64,000 nt of DNA from Paraburkholderia phenazinium (GTDB lineage: Bacteria > Pseudomonadota > Gammaproteobacteria > Burkholderiales > Burkholderiaceae): positions 2,294,001 through 2,358,000 of the forward strand of contig NZ_FSRU01000001.1 of the NCBI RefSeq assembly GCF_900142845.1, read 5' to 3'. How positions within the stretch are numbered: position 1 is the first letter of the stretch; every line of letters starts with the position of its first letter. The notes below the pieces were generated by a model that worked only from the letters and a program-made list of their open reading frames with translations, was not told the DNA's origin and ran no database searches. The translations under genes were made by a program, and so were the position numbers. This document shows positions 1 through 10,301 of the stretch, in pieces.

Positions 1-1
1 C

Positions 2-142
2 CCGTTCCTGCCCGATGTCGCCAAGGACGTGAACATCGGCTTCGTCGCGCTGGCCTTGAACATCATCGTGTTCGTGATTGTGAGCGCGGTCACTCAGCCG
101 CGTTCGAGCGGCCAGCCTCAGGCACAGACCCACGTGCATTGA
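2..142 (+). CDS. C-terminal end of a sodium:solute symporter-like membrane protein (partial)
   Basis: Only the last 46 codons are inside the window; the gene starts before base 1 and stops with TGA at 140-142. The visible tail has one hydrophobic segment (NIGFVALALNIIVFVIVSAV) followed by a short polar Gln/Ser/His-rich end. That layout resembles the last transmembrane helix and cytoplasmic tail of SSS-family symporters, which is the basis of the call. Too little is present to name a substrate, and another polytopic transporter family is possible. It runs towards the convergent cobM gene, with about 40 bases between the two stop codons. Confidence 0.4.
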   Translation, partial: PFLPDVAKDVNIGFVALALNIIVFVIVSAVTQPRSSGQPQAQTHVH

Positions 143-181
143 GAATGCGGGCGGGGCCATCCTCGGGTCGCCTCGCCCCGT

Positions 182-913
182 CTAGCTGCCCGCTTTCGCG
201 TACAGCGTCGAATCCGCAAAGCCCTCCGCATCCAGCACGCGCCCAACCAGAATCAGCGCGGTTCTTTCGATCTGCGTGGTCTGCACCTTGCCGACAATGT
301 CAGCAAGCGTGCCCGTGATCTTCTCCTCATCCGGCCAGCTTGCACGGTAGATCACCGCGATCGGACACGCGTCACCGTAGTGCGGCCGCAGTTCATCGAC
401 GATCCGCGCCAGATGCCGCACGCCGAGATGAATCGCCATCGTCGCACGATGGCGCGCCAGATCGCCCAACTGCTCGCCTTCCGGCATGCTCGTCTTGCTG
501 GCGAAACGCGTGAGGATCAGCGTCTGCGACACGTCTGGCAAGGTCAGCTCGCAACCGAGCGCCGCCGCACAGGCGGCCGTCGCCGTCACGCCGGGCACGA
601 TCTCATAGGGAATCCGCAATTCGCGCAGGCGGCGGATCTGCTCGCCGATCGCGCCATACAAAGACGGATCGCCCGAATGCACTCGCGCCACGTCTTTGCC
701 GCCGTCATGCGCTTCTCTCAGGAGTGCGATGATTTCGTCCAGATCGAGCTCGGCCGTATTCACGACCTGGCCGGCGGTGTGTCCGTCCAGCACGGCGGCC
801 GGAACCAGCGATCCCGCATACAGAATGACCGGGCAACTGCGCACGAGGCGCTGCCCTTTCACCGTGATGAGCTCCGGGTCGCCTGGACCCGCGCCGATAA
901 AAAACACCGTCAT
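182..913 (-). CDS. cobM: precorrin-4 C11-methyltransferase
   Basis: SAM-dependent methyltransferase that methylates C-11 of precorrin-4 to give precorrin-5 in cobalamin ring synthesis; cytosolic. The 243-residue protein has the usual family length and begins with the tetrapyrrole-methylase SAM loop [15 protein letters not shown]. It then shows the VHSGDPSLYGA motif near residue 80 and the VPGVTA motif near residue 107. GGAG sits 6 nt before the ATG. It is the last gene of the leftward cobL-cobK-cobM group, 73 nt after cobK, so it is probably cotranscribed with it. CobM and the anaerobic homologue CbiF are close in sequence; the CobG, CobN and CobK neighbours favour the aerobic (late cobalt insertion) name. 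Confidence 0.93.
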   Translation of the reverse strand: MTVFFIGAGPGDPELITVKGQRLVRSCPVILYAGSLVPAAVLDGHTAGQVVNTAELDLDEIIALLREAHDGGKDVARVHSGDPSLYGAIGEQIRRLRELRIPYEIVPGVTATAACAAALGCELTLPDVSQTLILTRFASKTSMPEGEQLGDLARHRATMAIHLGVRHLARIVDELRPHYGDACPIAVIYRASWPDEEKITGTLADIVGKVQTTQIERTALILVGRVLDAEGFADSTLYAKAGS

Positions 914-986
914 ACCAACTCCGTGATTCGATGATCCGATGCGCGTGCCCGATGCGATTCGTCATGGCAAGGCACGCGCGAAACAG

Positions 987-1712
987 TCAGGATATTAAGG
1001 TTTGCAGTGCATCCAGCAAGTCGGCGGCACGCGTGAATTCGCGCTCCACCGAGGGTAAGTCCGGACGCCGCAGCATGATGACCGGCAGGCTGCGCTCGCG
1101 GGCGACTTCGAGTTTCGCTTCGGTGGCGTTGCCGCCGCTGTTCTTGCTGATCACGACGTCGATCCGGCTCGCGCTGAACAAGCTGCGTTCGCCTTCGACA
1201 GTGAACGGCCCGCGTGCATCGAGGATGCGCGCCTGCGCGTTGCCCGGGTGAGCTTCGAGACAGCGCACGATCCAGTGCTGGTGCGCGGGGATCTCGTCGA
1301 GATGCGCGAGCGGTTCGCGGCCCAGCGTAAAGAGCGGACGCGAGAACGGGGCGAGCGCACTGGTCAACTCGGCCCAGTTGTCGACCATGCGCCAGTCGTC
1401 GCCGGTCTGCGGTTGCCAGGCCGGGCGGCGCAGCGCCCAGCACGGGACGTGCGCGGCACGACTCGCGGCAAAAGCGTTTGCGCTGATCTGCGCGGCGTAC
1501 GGATGCGTGGCGTCCACCAGCAGGCCGATACGCTCGTCGTCGAGATAGCGCGCCAGTCCGTCAGCGCCGCCAAAGCCGCCGACGCGGACGGTGCAGGCAA
1601 GATCCGTCGGCACCTTGCCGAGTCCGGCGAGGCTGTAGACGTGGTCAGGGCCGAGTCGACGCGCGATTTGCAAGGCGTCGCCGGTGCCGCCGAGCAGGAG
1701 GATGCGGGTCAT
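987..1712 (-). CDS. cobK: precorrin-6A reductase
   Basis: NAD(P)H-dependent reductase converting precorrin-6A to precorrin-6B (dihydroprecorrin-6A) in the corrin pathway. The 241-residue product has the CobK/CbiJ N-terminal nucleotide-binding loop [14 protein letters not shown], the VDATHPYA motif near residue 67 and the VISKNSGG motif near residue 189, both typical of the family. Its ATG overlaps the cobL stop by 4 nt (ATGA at 1709-1712), which implies translational coupling in a cobL-cobK-cobM operon. Length is normal and nothing appears broken. Confidence 0.93.
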   Translation of the reverse strand: MTRILLLGGTGDALQIARRLGPDHVYSLAGLGKVPTDLACTVRVGGFGGADGLARYLDDERIGLLVDATHPYAAQISANAFAASRAAHVPCWALRRPAWQPQTGDDWRMVDNWAELTSALAPFSRPLFTLGREPLAHLDEIPAHQHWIVRCLEAHPGNAQARILDARGPFTVEGERSLFSASRIDVVISKNSGGNATEAKLEVARERSLPVIMLRRPDLPSVEREFTRAADLLDALQTLIS

Positions 1713-2998
1713 GGCTTCGTTCGCCCGGCGTCTCGTCCGACGCCGCCGGCGTGACCGGATGCTGACTCTGCCGCAAGCTCATCCCCCGGCTCACCACCCG
1801 GCTTCCCCACTTCCAGCAACGTGATAGGCAACGCCTGCCGCCATGTATCGAAACCACCCAGCGGCTGCGCTTCGGCCAGCGCAATGCGCGTAAGCGTGCC
1901 GCCATGCTGCGCACGCCACGCGACGAGCGCCGCCTCGCCCTGCAGCGTGACCGCATTCGCGACCAACCGGCCACCCGGCCGCAACTGCGCCCAGCAGGCA
2001 TCGAGGACACCCGGCACGGTCACGCCGCCGCCGATAAAAATCGCCTCGGGCGCGGCGAGGCCGTCAAGCGCCTCGGGCGCCCTCCCCGCGACCAGTTGCA
2101 AACCCGGCACGCCAAGCGCGTCGCGATTGTGTTCGATGAAGCGCTGACGTTCCGGATGGCCTTCGATGGCGATCGCCCGGCAAGCCGGATGCGTGCGCAT
2201 CCATTCGATCCCGATCGAGCCGCTGCCCGCGCCGACATCCCACAGCAGTTCGCCGGGCATCGGCGCAAGACGCGCGAGCGTGATGGCGCGAACGTCGCGC
2301 TTGGTCAACTGGCCGTCGTGGCGAAACGCATCGTCGGGCAGACCGGGGGTGAGCGGCAGACGCGGCGCGCCGTCGAGAGCACGGCATTCCAGCGCGACCA
2401 GGTTCAACGCGGCCACAGTCTCGCCGGACCATGCATCAGCGCGGCCATCGAGACGGCGTTCGCACTCGCCGCCCAGGTGTTCCAGCACGATCATGCGGCT
2501 CGCGCCGAAGCCGCGCAATGTGAGCAATGACGCCAGAGCAGCCGGCGTGGCGCCGTCCGCACTCAAGACGAAAAGCCGCGCCCCGCCATGCACATGCGCG
2601 TTCAGCGTAGCGAGCGGCCGGCCTACCAGCGAAACCGCCGTCACCTCCTGCAACGGCCAGCCGAGGCGCGCCGCCGCCAGCGACAGCGACGACGGCGCCG
2701 GCAGCACGCGCATTTCACCAGCGGGCAATTGACGCGCAAGCGTCGCCCCAACGCCGAACAGCATCGGGTCGCCGCTGGCGAGCACGCATACCGGGGTGTC
2801 GCGCTGGGCCAGCACCGGAGCGATATCGAAGGGACGCGGCCACGCTTCGCGCCGCGCGGCGAGACGGGCGGGCAGCATCGCCAGATGCCGCTCGCCGCCG
2901 AATACCACGGCCGCGTCGAGCAGCGCGCGGCGTGCCGCTCGCCCCAGACCGGCAAAGCCGTCATCGCCGATGCCTACCACGGTCAGCCATGCCGGCAT
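1709..2998 (-). CDS. cobL: precorrin-6B C5,15-methyltransferase (decarboxylating), CbiE-CbiT fusion
   Basis: Bifunctional enzyme that methylates C-5 and C-15 of precorrin-6B and decarboxylates the C-12 acetate side chain, giving precorrin-8. The start [14 protein letters not shown] was chosen because AGGAAGG lies just before it. An in-frame extension upstream to base 3220 reads like non-coding sequence and runs over the divergent cobG start. Residues 1 to about 195 form the CbiE-like tetrapyrrole methylase, with [13 protein letters not shown]. Residues from about 215 form the CbiT-like Rossmann methyltransferase, with [13 protein letters not shown]. The last 30 residues are a Gly/Glu-rich tail of unclear use. 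It is first in the leftward operon. Confidence 0.92.
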   Translation of the reverse strand: MPAWLTVVGIGDDGFAGLGRAARRALLDAAVVFGGERHLAMLPARLAARREAWPRPFDIAPVLAQRDTPVCVLASGDPMLFGVGATLARQLPAGEMRVLPAPSSLSLAAARLGWPLQEVTAVSLVGRPLATLNAHVHGGARLFVLSADGATPAALASLLTLRGFGASRMIVLEHLGGECERRLDGRADAWSGETVAALNLVALECRALDGAPRLPLTPGLPDDAFRHDGQLTKRDVRAITLARLAPMPGELLWDVGAGSGSIGIEWMRTHPACRAIAIEGHPERQRFIEHNRDALGVPGLQLVAGRAPEALDGLAAPEAIFIGGGVTVPGVLDACWAQLRPGGRLVANAVTLQGEAALVAWRAQHGGTLTRIALAEAQPLGGFDTWRQALPITLLEVGKPGGEPGDELAAESASGHAGGVGRDAGRTKP

Positions 2999-3204
2999 GA
3001 ATCCTTCCTCATACGTGATCTTGAATTGATCGGCTGCGGCGCGCCAATCAAGGCCGCAGCGTCGTTGTGCTGTTCGAAAAAAGGCATAATACCGTGTCGT
3101 CGGCGCCCTTCGGGGCCGAAGAGGGCACACAGAGCCAGTGTGGCCGCCCCAGCAACGGTATGCAGCGAGCTCGGACCGTCGCGCGACGCTAACCCGGTGC
3201 TCTC
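2999..3204. promoter_or_regulatory. divergent cobL / cobG intergenic region
   Basis: These 206 bases separate two cobalamin operons that point away from each other, so both promoters should lie here. It was checked for a second cobalamin riboswitch. A short stretch near 3143-3162 loosely resembles the conserved CCCCCGC core, but the GGGAA and GCCACTG boxes are missing, so no riboswitch is claimed. The only notable element is a GC-rich, hairpin-prone part at about 3100-3130. No ribosome-binding site is obvious in front of the cobG TTG start. Confidence 0.4.
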
Positions 3205-4686
3205 TTGAATCACGCGTCATCCTCCTTCGTCACGCCTGTTACTGCCCGTCCCTCGGCTTGCCCGGGGCTGCTGCGCATCGTCGCGGCGCTCGATGGCGGC
3301 ATCTGCCGCGTCAAGCTGCCGGGCGGCGTGTTGCGGTCCACCGAGGCGCGCGCGATTGCCGAGGCGTCGGAGCAGCACGCGGCGGGCGTGATCGAGGTCA
3401 CCAACCGGGCGAATCTGCAGATACGTGGGGTGATGGCAGGGCATGAGGCGGCGTTGATCGAGACGCTGGTGAATGCGGGGCTCGGGCCCACGGCGGGGTT
3501 GATTGATGCGGCGAACTACGGAGCGGCTGTTGCGCTCGATGCGTCTACTGCACCTACTGCATCCACTACAACCACCTTGCTTGCCGCCTCCGCCGCAGAC
3601 GACGTGCGCAACCTGATGATCAGCCCGAGCGCCGGCCGCGATCCGCAGGCGTTGTTCGACACTCGCGCGCTCGCTGCGCAGATCCTCGCGCTATTGCAAA
3701 GCGAGCCGCGTTTCGCTGCGCTGTCGCCGAAGTTCGCGCTGCTGCTGGACGGCGGCGAGCAACTGGCGATGCTCGACCATCCTCATGACGTCTGGCTAGC
3801 AGCGACGGCTGCACCTGAGGGTGTGCGTTTCGCGTTCGGGTTGGCCGGCTGTCCGCCGGTGGCGCGAGCGGATGACCGCGGACGCAATGCGAAACCCGGC
3901 ACCCCCGCACTCGCCGCCGTCCTGCCCTCGCAGGTGCCCGCGCTGGTGAACGCATTGCTGCAAACGTTCCTCGACCTGGCCGCCCCTGACGACACGCGCA
4001 TGCGGCACCTGCTCGCGGCCCACCCTGTAGAAGCCGTCTTGCAGCACACCCAGACGTACCTCGACTTCCCGCTAAACCGCGACCCCGCACTCGCCGACTG
4101 GCATCGCGCGCCCGCCGACGCTTCGCTGCGCCTCGGCGCCCATCCGCAGCGTATGGCGGGCACGTGGCAAGCGGGCGGCCAGCCGCCGCTCGGCCGGCTC
4201 GACGCAGCAACGTTGCGCGCCCTTGCAACCATCGCCGAAGATTCCGGCGACGCCACATTGCACATGACCCCATGGCAAAGCGTGCTGCTGCCCGACATCG
4301 CCGCGCACGCGACCGCCTCCGTTCTCACCGGCCTTGCCGCACTCGGCCTCGCTTGCAAAGCCACCCAGCCGCTCGCAAGGCTGATCGCCTGCGCCGGCTC
4401 GACCGGTTGCGCGAAAAGCCAGGCCGACACCAAGGCCGATGCACTGCACCTCGCCGCGCTGTTGCCAACCACCGTCGAACAAGTGCATCTGAGCGGCTGC
4501 CCACGCTCATGCGCGGCGGCGCATCGTGCGCCGTACACGCTGCTGGCGGTGGCGCCGCGCCATTACGACCTTTATCGACGCGACGACGACCACCCCGGCT
4601 TCGGCCAGTGCGTCGCGCACCATCTGACGATTGAACAGGCCGCCGACGCCCTCGCGCGGCTGGCCCGGAGCCCTTTTGATGCTTGA
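3205..4686 (+). CDS. cobG: precorrin-3B synthase
   Basis: Oxygen-dependent monooxygenase that converts precorrin-3A to precorrin-3B, the hallmark of the aerobic B12 pathway; siroheme/nitrite-reductase-like fold with one [4Fe-4S] cluster. The C-terminal part has the Cys ligand set: CAGSTGC (C-x5-C) near residue 395 and later GCPRSC (C-x3-C). The N-terminal half-domain has [11 protein letters not shown] and [11 protein letters not shown], typical of the family. The 493-residue length is slightly above usual because of Ala/Thr-rich linkers. The start is uncertain: TTG at 3205 is the first start codon after an in-frame TAA at 3190 and has no clear Shine-Dalgarno sequence. It overlaps cobH by 8 nt and leads the rightward operon. 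Confidence 0.9.
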   Translation: MNHASSSFVTPVTARPSACPGLLRIVAALDGGICRVKLPGGVLRSTEARAIAEASEQHAAGVIEVTNRANLQIRGVMAGHEAALIETLVNAGLGPTAGLIDAANYGAAVALDASTAPTASTTTTLLAASAADDVRNLMISPSAGRDPQALFDTRALAAQILALLQSEPRFAALSPKFALLLDGGEQLAMLDHPHDVWLAATAAPEGVRFAFGLAGCPPVARADDRGRNAKPGTPALAAVLPSQVPALVNALLQTFLDLAAPDDTRMRHLLAAHPVEAVLQHTQTYLDFPLNRDPALADWHRAPADASLRLGAHPQRMAGTWQAGGQPPLGRLDAATLRALATIAEDSGDATLHMTPWQSVLLPDIAAHATASVLTGLAALGLACKATQPLARLIACAGSTGCAKSQADTKADALHLAALLPTTVEQVHLSGCPRSCAAAHRAPYTLLAVAPRHYDLYRRDDDHPGFGQCVAHHLTIEQAADALARLARSPFDA

Positions 4687-5305
4687 TTACATCCGCGACG
4701 GTCAGGAGATCTACCGCCAATCCTTCGCGACGATTCGCGCGGAGGCCGACCTCTCGCGCATTCCCGTGGACCTCGAAAAACTCGCCGTGCGTGTGATTCA
4801 CGCCTGCGGCATGGTCGACGTGGTCGACGACCTGCTTTTCTCCACTGGCGCCGGCGCAACGGGCCGCGCGGCGCTCGCCGGCGGCGCGCCGATTCTGTGC
4901 GACGCACGCATGGTCGCAGAAGGCATCACGCGTGCGCGTCTGCCTGCTAGTAACGAAGTCATCTGCACGCTCGGCGATCCTTCAGTACCGGCGATGGCGC
5001 GCGAACTCGGCAATACTCGCTCGGCGGCGGCACTCGAACTATGGCGCCCGCATCTGGCGGGCAGCGTGGTGGTGATCGGCAATGCGCCGACCGCGCTGTT
5101 CTATCTGCTCGAGATGCTCGACGCCGGCGCGCCCCGCCCCGCGCTGATTCTCGGCTTCCCGGTGGGCTTCGTCGGCGCGGCGGAATCGAAAGCGTTGCTT
5201 GCCGAACACAGCCGTGGCGTGCCCTACGTGATCGTGCAGGGACGGCGCGGCGGCAGCGCGATGGCCGCCGCCGCAGTCAATGCACTCGCTTCGGAGGCCG
5301 AATAA
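4679..5305 (+). CDS. cobH: precorrin-8X methylmutase
   Basis: Isomerase that moves the C-11 methyl group to C-12, converting precorrin-8X to hydrogenobyrinate. The 208-residue product starting [16 protein letters not shown] matches the family length. It contains the substrate-pocket motif RVIHACGMVD with the catalytic His near residue 43, and later PVGFVGAAESK. An in-frame start at 4631 exists but lies inside cobG; 4679 gives the standard N terminus. Its start overlaps the cobG end and its TAA stop directly abuts the cobI ATG, so the genes are translationally coupled. Confidence 0.94.
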   Translation: MLDYIRDGQEIYRQSFATIRAEADLSRIPVDLEKLAVRVIHACGMVDVVDDLLFSTGAGATGRAALAGGAPILCDARMVAEGITRARLPASNEVICTLGDPSVPAMARELGNTRSAAALELWRPHLAGSVVVIGNAPTALFYLLEMLDAGAPRPALILGFPVGFVGAAESKALLAEHSRGVPYVIVQGRRGGSAMAAAAVNALASEAE

Positions 5306-6049
5306 ATGAGCGCTCATCAGCATCGTTCGGGCCGTCTGTTCGGACTCGGTGTCGGCCCCGGCGATCCCGAGCTGATCACGCTGAAAGCGCTGCGCCTGCT
5401 GAAGGCCGCGCCGGTGGTCGCCTATTTCGTCGCCAAGGGCAAGAAAGGCAACGCGTTCGGCATCATCGAAGCGCATTTGAGCGAGACGCAGCAGCACTTG
5501 CCGCTCGTCTATCCCGTGACGACGGAGGCGCTGGAACCGCCGCTATGCTACGAATCGATCATCGCCGACTTCTACGACACCGCGGCTGAAATCGTCGCCG
5601 CGCACCTCGACGCGGGCCGCGACGTCGCAGTGATCTGCGAAGGCGACCCGTTCTTCTACGGCTCGTATATGTACCTGCACGACCGGCTTGCGGCAGGCTT
5701 CGAAGCGGAAGTCGTGCCCGGCGTGTGCTCGATGCTTGGCGGCGCGGCGGTGCTCGGCGCGCCGCTGGTGTATCGCAATCAGAGCCTGTCGGTGCTGTCC
5801 GGTGTGCTGCCGGAGGAGGAGTTGCGACGACGCCTCGCCGATGCGGACGCCGCCGTCGTGATGAAACTGGGCCGCAATTTCGACAAGGTGCGGCGCGTGC
5901 TCGGCGAACTTGGACTCGCGGAGCGGGCCTTGTACATCGAGCGCGCGACGATGGCGAACCAGCGCATCGTGCCGCTCGCCGAAGTCGATCCGATGGCCTC
6001 GCCGTATTTTTCGCTGCTCGTCGTGCCGGGGGAAAAATGGCAAGGATGA
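5306..6049 (+). CDS. cobI: precorrin-2 C20-methyltransferase
   Basis: SAM-dependent methyltransferase that adds the C-20 methyl group to precorrin-2, giving precorrin-3A; the first committed corrin-branch step. The 247-residue protein carries the SAM loop [20 protein letters not shown], the [15 protein letters not shown] motif near residue 110 and [13 protein letters not shown] near residue 136. Its ATG follows the cobH TAA with no spacer, and its end overlaps the next gene. Sequence alone does not fully exclude a CbiL-type enzyme acting on cobalt-precorrin-2, but CobG and CobN in the same cluster favour the metal-free substrate. Confidence 0.93.
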   Translation: MSAHQHRSGRLFGLGVGPGDPELITLKALRLLKAAPVVAYFVAKGKKGNAFGIIEAHLSETQQHLPLVYPVTTEALEPPLCYESIIADFYDTAAEIVAAHLDAGRDVAVICEGDPFFYGSYMYLHDRLAAGFEAEVVPGVCSMLGGAAVLGAPLVYRNQSLSVLSGVLPEEELRRRLADADAAVVMKLGRNFDKVRRVLGELGLAERALYIERATMANQRIVPLAEVDPMASPYFSLLVVPGEKWQG

Positions 6050-7800
6050 CGCCGCCAGCCATCGTGATTCTCGGCGCCGGCGCGCTCGCTACGGCCCGGC
6101 GCGTGCAGGCGTGCTATCCGGACGCTCGGGTGCATGGCTTGCAGGGCCGCGTCGAGGCGGACGTGGCGTACGCCGAACTCGCTGCGCATCTGCGCGACCT
6201 GTATGCGCGCGGCACGCCGATTGTCGCGCTCTGTGCGGCAGGCATTGTGATTCGCTGCGTGGCGCCGCTGCTTGCCAACAAAGGCGTCGAACCGCCTGTG
6301 CTAGCCGTAGCCGAAGATGGCAGCGCCGTGGTGCCCTTGCTCGGCGGTCTGGCGGGCGTGAATGTGATGGCGCGTGAAATAGCCGCTGCGCTCGAGGTCG
6401 CGCCGGCTATCACGACGAGCGGCGAGTTGCGCTTCGGCACCTGCGTGCTGAATCCGCCGGAAGGTTACGCGTTGGCGAGTCTCACGCAAGGCAAGCGCTT
6501 CGTGTCGGATCTGCTGGCTGGAGAAAGCACGCGCATCGAAGGCGATGCCCCGTGGCTCGACGATGCGCAACTGCCGCGCGCGAGCGAAGCAAGGCTCGCG
6601 ATTCGCGTGACGCCGAAGGCCTGGGATGGCGGCGCGAATGAGTTGGTGATTCATCCGCGCAGTGTGGTCGCAGCGGTGAGCGGTGATAGCAAGCCTATCG
6701 CCGGACAGGTTCATGCCGCATTGCAGGCGCACGACCTGGCGCCGCTTTCGCTCGCGGCGCTGCTTGCACCGGTGGCGCGGATGGGCGATGGCGCGCTTGT
6801 CGAAGCGGCTGATACGTTGGGCGTACCGCTGAGATTTGTCGAAGCCGGCACAGATGGCATCACACGCGCGGCGCATCACGACGACACGATCACGACATCG
6901 ACCGCGCGGCGCTTGCTTGAAGCCGCCATGCGCGTGCCCTATGCGACGCTACAGGACGACGCCCACGAGGACATCGCCCTCGCGTTGAGCCGGACGCCCA
7001 TCGATCCGGATACGGTCGGACAGCGCCGTGGCAGTCTCACCGTCCTCGGCCTCGGCCCCGGCAGCGCGGAACTGATGGTGCCCGCCGCACGCACGGCGCT
7101 TGGCGAGGCGACTGACATTCTCGGCTACGAAACCTACGTGAAGATGGCGGGCCCATTCCGCGCCGATCAACAAGTGCATGGCACGGACAACCGCGAAGAG
7201 ATGCAGCGGGCGCGACATGCGTTCGAGCTGGCGAGTGCGGGGCGGGCGGTCGTGGTGGTGTCGTCCGGCGATCCCGGGGTGTTTGCGATGGCCGCCGCCG
7301 TGCTTGAAGCACTCGATGCGTCCGGGGATGCGCGCTGGGGCGCCGTCGAGCTGAATATCGTGCCCGGCGTTTCGGCCGCCATGGCGACGGCCGCGCAAGC
7401 GGGCGCTCCGCTTGGCCACGATTTCTGCATGCTGTCTTTGTCGGACAACCTCAAGCCGTGGTCGATCATCGAAACGCGTTTGCGTCATGCGGCGCAAGCC
7501 GATCTGGTAATGGCGTTCTATAACCCGATCTCGCGCGCGCGGCCCTGGCAGTTGGACAAGGCGCTCGATATCGTGCGGGAATATCGTGCGCCGGCGACCA
7601 GGGTCGTGCTGGGAAGGGATATCGGCAGAGCGGGGGCTTCGCTTAGGAGTACCACGCTAGGCGAGTTGCGTTCAGACGATGTCGATATGCGCACGATGGT
7701 CATTCTCGGATCGTCCACGACGCGTGGCTTTGCGCGTGGCGCTCAGGGAGAGTGGGTGTATACGCCGCGGTGGTATCCGCAAGGCGCAACTGAAGCCTGA
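6037..7800 (+). CDS. cobJ: CbiG-CobJ fusion: CbiG-like domain plus precorrin-3B C17-methyltransferase
   Basis: Two-domain cobalamin enzyme of 587 residues. Residues about 4-325 are CbiG-like (anaerobic-type cobalt-precorrin-5A hydrolase family), with [18 protein letters not shown] and [17 protein letters not shown]. Residues about 335-587 are the CobJ/CbiH methylase, with [35 protein letters not shown] and [14 protein letters not shown]. CobJ methylates C-17 of precorrin-3B with ring contraction. The start at 6037 follows GGGGGA; an ATG at 6046 overlaps the cobI stop as ATGA and is a good alternative. It ends the rightward cobG-H-I-J operon. The CbiG part may handle side-chain deacylation, but that is inference. 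Confidence 0.9.
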   Translation: MARMTPPAIVILGAGALATARRVQACYPDARVHGLQGRVEADVAYAELAAHLRDLYARGTPIVALCAAGIVIRCVAPLLANKGVEPPVLAVAEDGSAVVPLLGGLAGVNVMAREIAAALEVAPAITTSGELRFGTCVLNPPEGYALASLTQGKRFVSDLLAGESTRIEGDAPWLDDAQLPRASEARLAIRVTPKAWDGGANELVIHPRSVVAAVSGDSKPIAGQVHAALQAHDLAPLSLAALLAPVARMGDGALVEAADTLGVPLRFVEAGTDGITRAAHHDDTITTSTARRLLEAAMRVPYATLQDDAHEDIALALSRTPIDPDTVGQRRGSLTVLGLGPGSAELMVPAARTALGEATDILGYETYVKMAGPFRADQQVHGTDNREEMQRARHAFELASAGRAVVVVSSGDPGVFAMAAAVLEALDASGDARWGAVELNIVPGVSAAMATAAQAGAPLGHDFCMLSLSDNLKPWSIIETRLRHAAQADLVMAFYNPISRARPWQLDKALDIVREYRAPATRVVLGRDIGRAGASLRSTTLGELRSDDVDMRTMVILGSSTTRGFARGAQGEWVYTPRWYPQGATEA

Positions 7801-7844
7801 GCGGGATCTCGCCGGCGAGCGGGCGGACCCTCTCGCCTGGATCG

Positions 7845-9194
7845 TCAACCCGCCTCCGCTCCCCGCACCGTTTCCGTCACCCGCCTCGCCTGCGGCCAGA
7901 AATACCAGACCGCGCCGAGAATCTGCAACACCAGCAGCACCGCCCAGGCGCTCATATGCGCCTCGGCCGGATAGTGCGCGCCATCGGCCATCAGCCGCGC
8001 CGGATAGAGACTCAACACCGCGCCGACGCCGGTCTGGCACAGGAAGATCAGCACGAACATCACCAGCGTGAGCGTCGTGTTGACGCGGCCTATCAGATGG
8101 CTCGGGAAGTGTTCGGCCAGCACGGCATAGCTGAGAATCCCCGAGCCGCCGAAGACCCCGTAAGCGGCCCACAGCCACACCGCGGGCACCGGCACGCGGG
8201 CCATGATGGCGCCCTGGACGCCAATGAACAGCAGCATGCCCACCCCGGAAAAAGCGGCCAGACTCACGCCAAACCGCTCCAGCCGACGCGCGATCGCGCC
8301 AAATCCGACGCAGCCCGCCATCATCGCCAGCGCCACCACCGAGACCAGCGTCGCCGTGGCATGCGCGGTCAGGCCGATGACGTCGCGCATATACGGCGCC
8401 ATCCACAGCGATTGCATCGCATAGAAGACCCCTTGCGCCATACCCGACAGCGACGCAATCTTCCAGAACACGCGGCTGCGCAGCACATGCCCCACGCCGC
8501 GCAACTGTTCGACGAGTCCCGCTTGCCGATGCGTCTGCACCGCGTCGGGTACGCCGAACCAGATTGCAGCCGACGTGCACACCGTCACCGCGGTCAGACC
8601 GAAACAAACCAGACGCCAGTCGGTAAAGTGCAGCAGCCAGTTCAACGGCGAGCCCACCACGACGCCGCCGAAGCCGCCCACCGCCATCACCAGCCCATTG
8701 AGCAGCGGCAAGCGGCTGACCGGGAACCACTGCGCCAGCGCCTTGAACGCACCGCCGAGGCACACCGACACCCCGACGCCGATCAACAGCCGCCCCGCCA
8801 TCAAGGTCGCGAGGCCGTGCGCCATGCCGAACACGGCCGCGCCGGCGGCGGCGACCAGCAATAACAGCGCGGAGACTCTTCGGGCACCGAAGTGATCGAG
8901 CAGCACGCCCGCCGGCAGTTGCGCGCCCGCAAAACCGAGGAAATAGAGGCTCGTCAGCAGACCGAGATCCGCCGCCGACAAACCGATGTCACGCGCCATA
9001 AACGGTGCGAATTCGATATTGATGCCGCGATAGACATAGGAAATGAAATACCCGCAGGCAAACAAGGCGAATACGCGCAACCCTTTCGACATGGTGAAAA
9101 ACTCGAGCAAATGAATCGGAGATCCATTGTCCCTGCTCGCGCTTTCGCCGGCCAACGAAACGTTTTTGCCGGGATTGTGAGTAGAATTTGACAT
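7845..9194 (-). CDS. MFS transporter
   Basis: Major facilitator superfamily inner-membrane carrier of about 449 residues, with about 12 hydrophobic segments. The N half carries the MFS A-type loop LLDHFGARRVSALLLL after TM2 and the TM4 stretch GRLLIGVGVSVCLGGAFKAL. The substrate is unknown. ATG at 9194 or 9197 follows a GGGAGG-like sequence and sits right against the start of the divergent LysR gene. A shorter start at 9092 would leave about 100 bases of shared promoter. The divergent regulator probably controls it. It lies between cobalamin genes but has no feature tying it to B12. Confidence 0.8.
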   Translation of the reverse strand: MSNSTHNPGKNVSLAGESASRDNGSPIHLLEFFTMSKGLRVFALFACGYFISYVYRGINIEFAPFMARDIGLSAADLGLLTSLYFLGFAGAQLPAGVLLDHFGARRVSALLLLVAAAGAAVFGMAHGLATLMAGRLLIGVGVSVCLGGAFKALAQWFPVSRLPLLNGLVMAVGGFGGVVVGSPLNWLLHFTDWRLVCFGLTAVTVCTSAAIWFGVPDAVQTHRQAGLVEQLRGVGHVLRSRVFWKIASLSGMAQGVFYAMQSLWMAPYMRDVIGLTAHATATLVSVVALAMMAGCVGFGAIARRLERFGVSLAAFSGVGMLLFIGVQGAIMARVPVPAVWLWAAYGVFGGSGILSYAVLAEHFPSHLIGRVNTTLTLVMFVLIFLCQTGVGAVLSLYPARLMADGAHYPAEAHMSAWAVLLVLQILGAVWYFWPQARRVTETVRGAEAG

Positions 9195-9195
9195 C

Positions 9196-10080
9196 ATGGC
9201 CAAACCGCTCCCTCCCCTGCAGGCGCTCCGCGCCCTCGAAGCAGCCAGCCGGCATCGCAGTTTTACGCGGGCCGCCGACGAATTGAATCTGACGCACAGC
9301 GCGATCAGCCATCATCTGCGCAACCTCGAAGATACGCTCGGCACGCCGCTGTTTCGCCGGGTGGGGCCGCGCATGATCCCGACCAGCGCGGGCGCGCGGC
9401 TGGCCGAGCGGGTGCGGCTCGGCCTTGCGGAGATCGACGACGCCCTCACGGAAGCGCGGGCAGGCGACCGTGGCGGCGCGGTGCGGCTCGAAGTCAGCGT
9501 GATGTCGGACCTCGCCGGCAACTGGCTGATCCGCCGGCTCAACGGCTTCGCGGCGCAGCAACCGCACATCGAGCTGATGCTGCGGGTGCATGCCCAGCTC
9601 GTACCGCCGGATCCGTACACCGCCGATCTGGGCATCTGGCACAAACGGGTCGACGAGCCGGGTTTCGTCTCTCACAAGCTGATCGACGACCAGTTGATTG
9701 CCGTCGCCAGTCCGTCGTTGCTGGCGCAGATTCCCAATTTCCGCGTCGCCGATACCCGCAAGCTGCCGATGCTGCGCTTCGCCCACCGTGCCTGGCGCGA
9801 CTGGCTGGAGGCCGCCGGCTTGCCCCTGCAGGAGCCGACGTTCGGCCCCATCTTCGACAATCCCGACTCGTTGCTGCAGGCGGCCATTGCCGGTCAGGGC
9901 GCCGTGACGGCGCGGCGCCTGCTGGTGCGCGATGCAATCGAACAAGGCACGCTGGTGCAGATCGGCACGGTCTGCGTGCCGGCAAGCCTCGAGTACTTCG
10001 TGAGCTGGCGCGAAAACCATCCGCGCGAAGCGGAGATCCGCGCGTTTTATGAATGGATGCGCGAACAACTGGTGAGCTGA
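9196..10080 (+). CDS. LysR-family transcriptional regulator (GcvA-like)
   Basis: DNA-binding regulator of 294 residues, a normal LTTR length. The N terminus has the winged helix-turn-helix with ALEAASRHRSFTRAADELN and the recognition helix THSAISHHLRNLE. The rest is a periplasmic-binding-protein-like effector domain. The pattern HRSFTRAADELNLTHSAIS is typical of the GcvA/AmpR branch. It is divergent from, and practically touching, the MFS gene at 7845-9194, so that transporter is the likely target. The effector is unknown. The Shine-Dalgarno signal is weak. Confidence 0.88.
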   Translation: MAKPLPPLQALRALEAASRHRSFTRAADELNLTHSAISHHLRNLEDTLGTPLFRRVGPRMIPTSAGARLAERVRLGLAEIDDALTEARAGDRGGAVRLEVSVMSDLAGNWLIRRLNGFAAQQPHIELMLRVHAQLVPPDPYTADLGIWHKRVDEPGFVSHKLIDDQLIAVASPSLLAQIPNFRVADTRKLPMLRFAHRAWRDWLEAAGLPLQEPTFGPIFDNPDSLLQAAIAGQGAVTARRLLVRDAIEQGTLVQIGTVCVPASLEYFVSWRENHPREAEIRAFYEWMREQLVS

Positions 10081-10301
10081 ACGGATCAAGGCCGTCGAAT
10101 GAGGCTCACCTTGGTCTTCATGCTCAAGGCCGTTGGCGGTTTCGGACGCTGAGGTGTCTGGCGCGGTATCCATGATCCGAATAAGCCGGCATAAAACCAC
10201 TCGCACGGTATTTTCGACAAACGCAAATAGACCATTAAGCTTTTCCGAAACTTTGACGTTAATATCACTAATCCGCCCATTACTTCGCTACTAAAAACCC
10301 A

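Noticed and set aside
3120..3204. Possible second cobalamin riboswitch between cobL and cobG
   Set aside because: Only a loose match to the CCCCCGC core is present; the GGGAA, GCCACTG and GGGAAGG boxes are missing on both strands.
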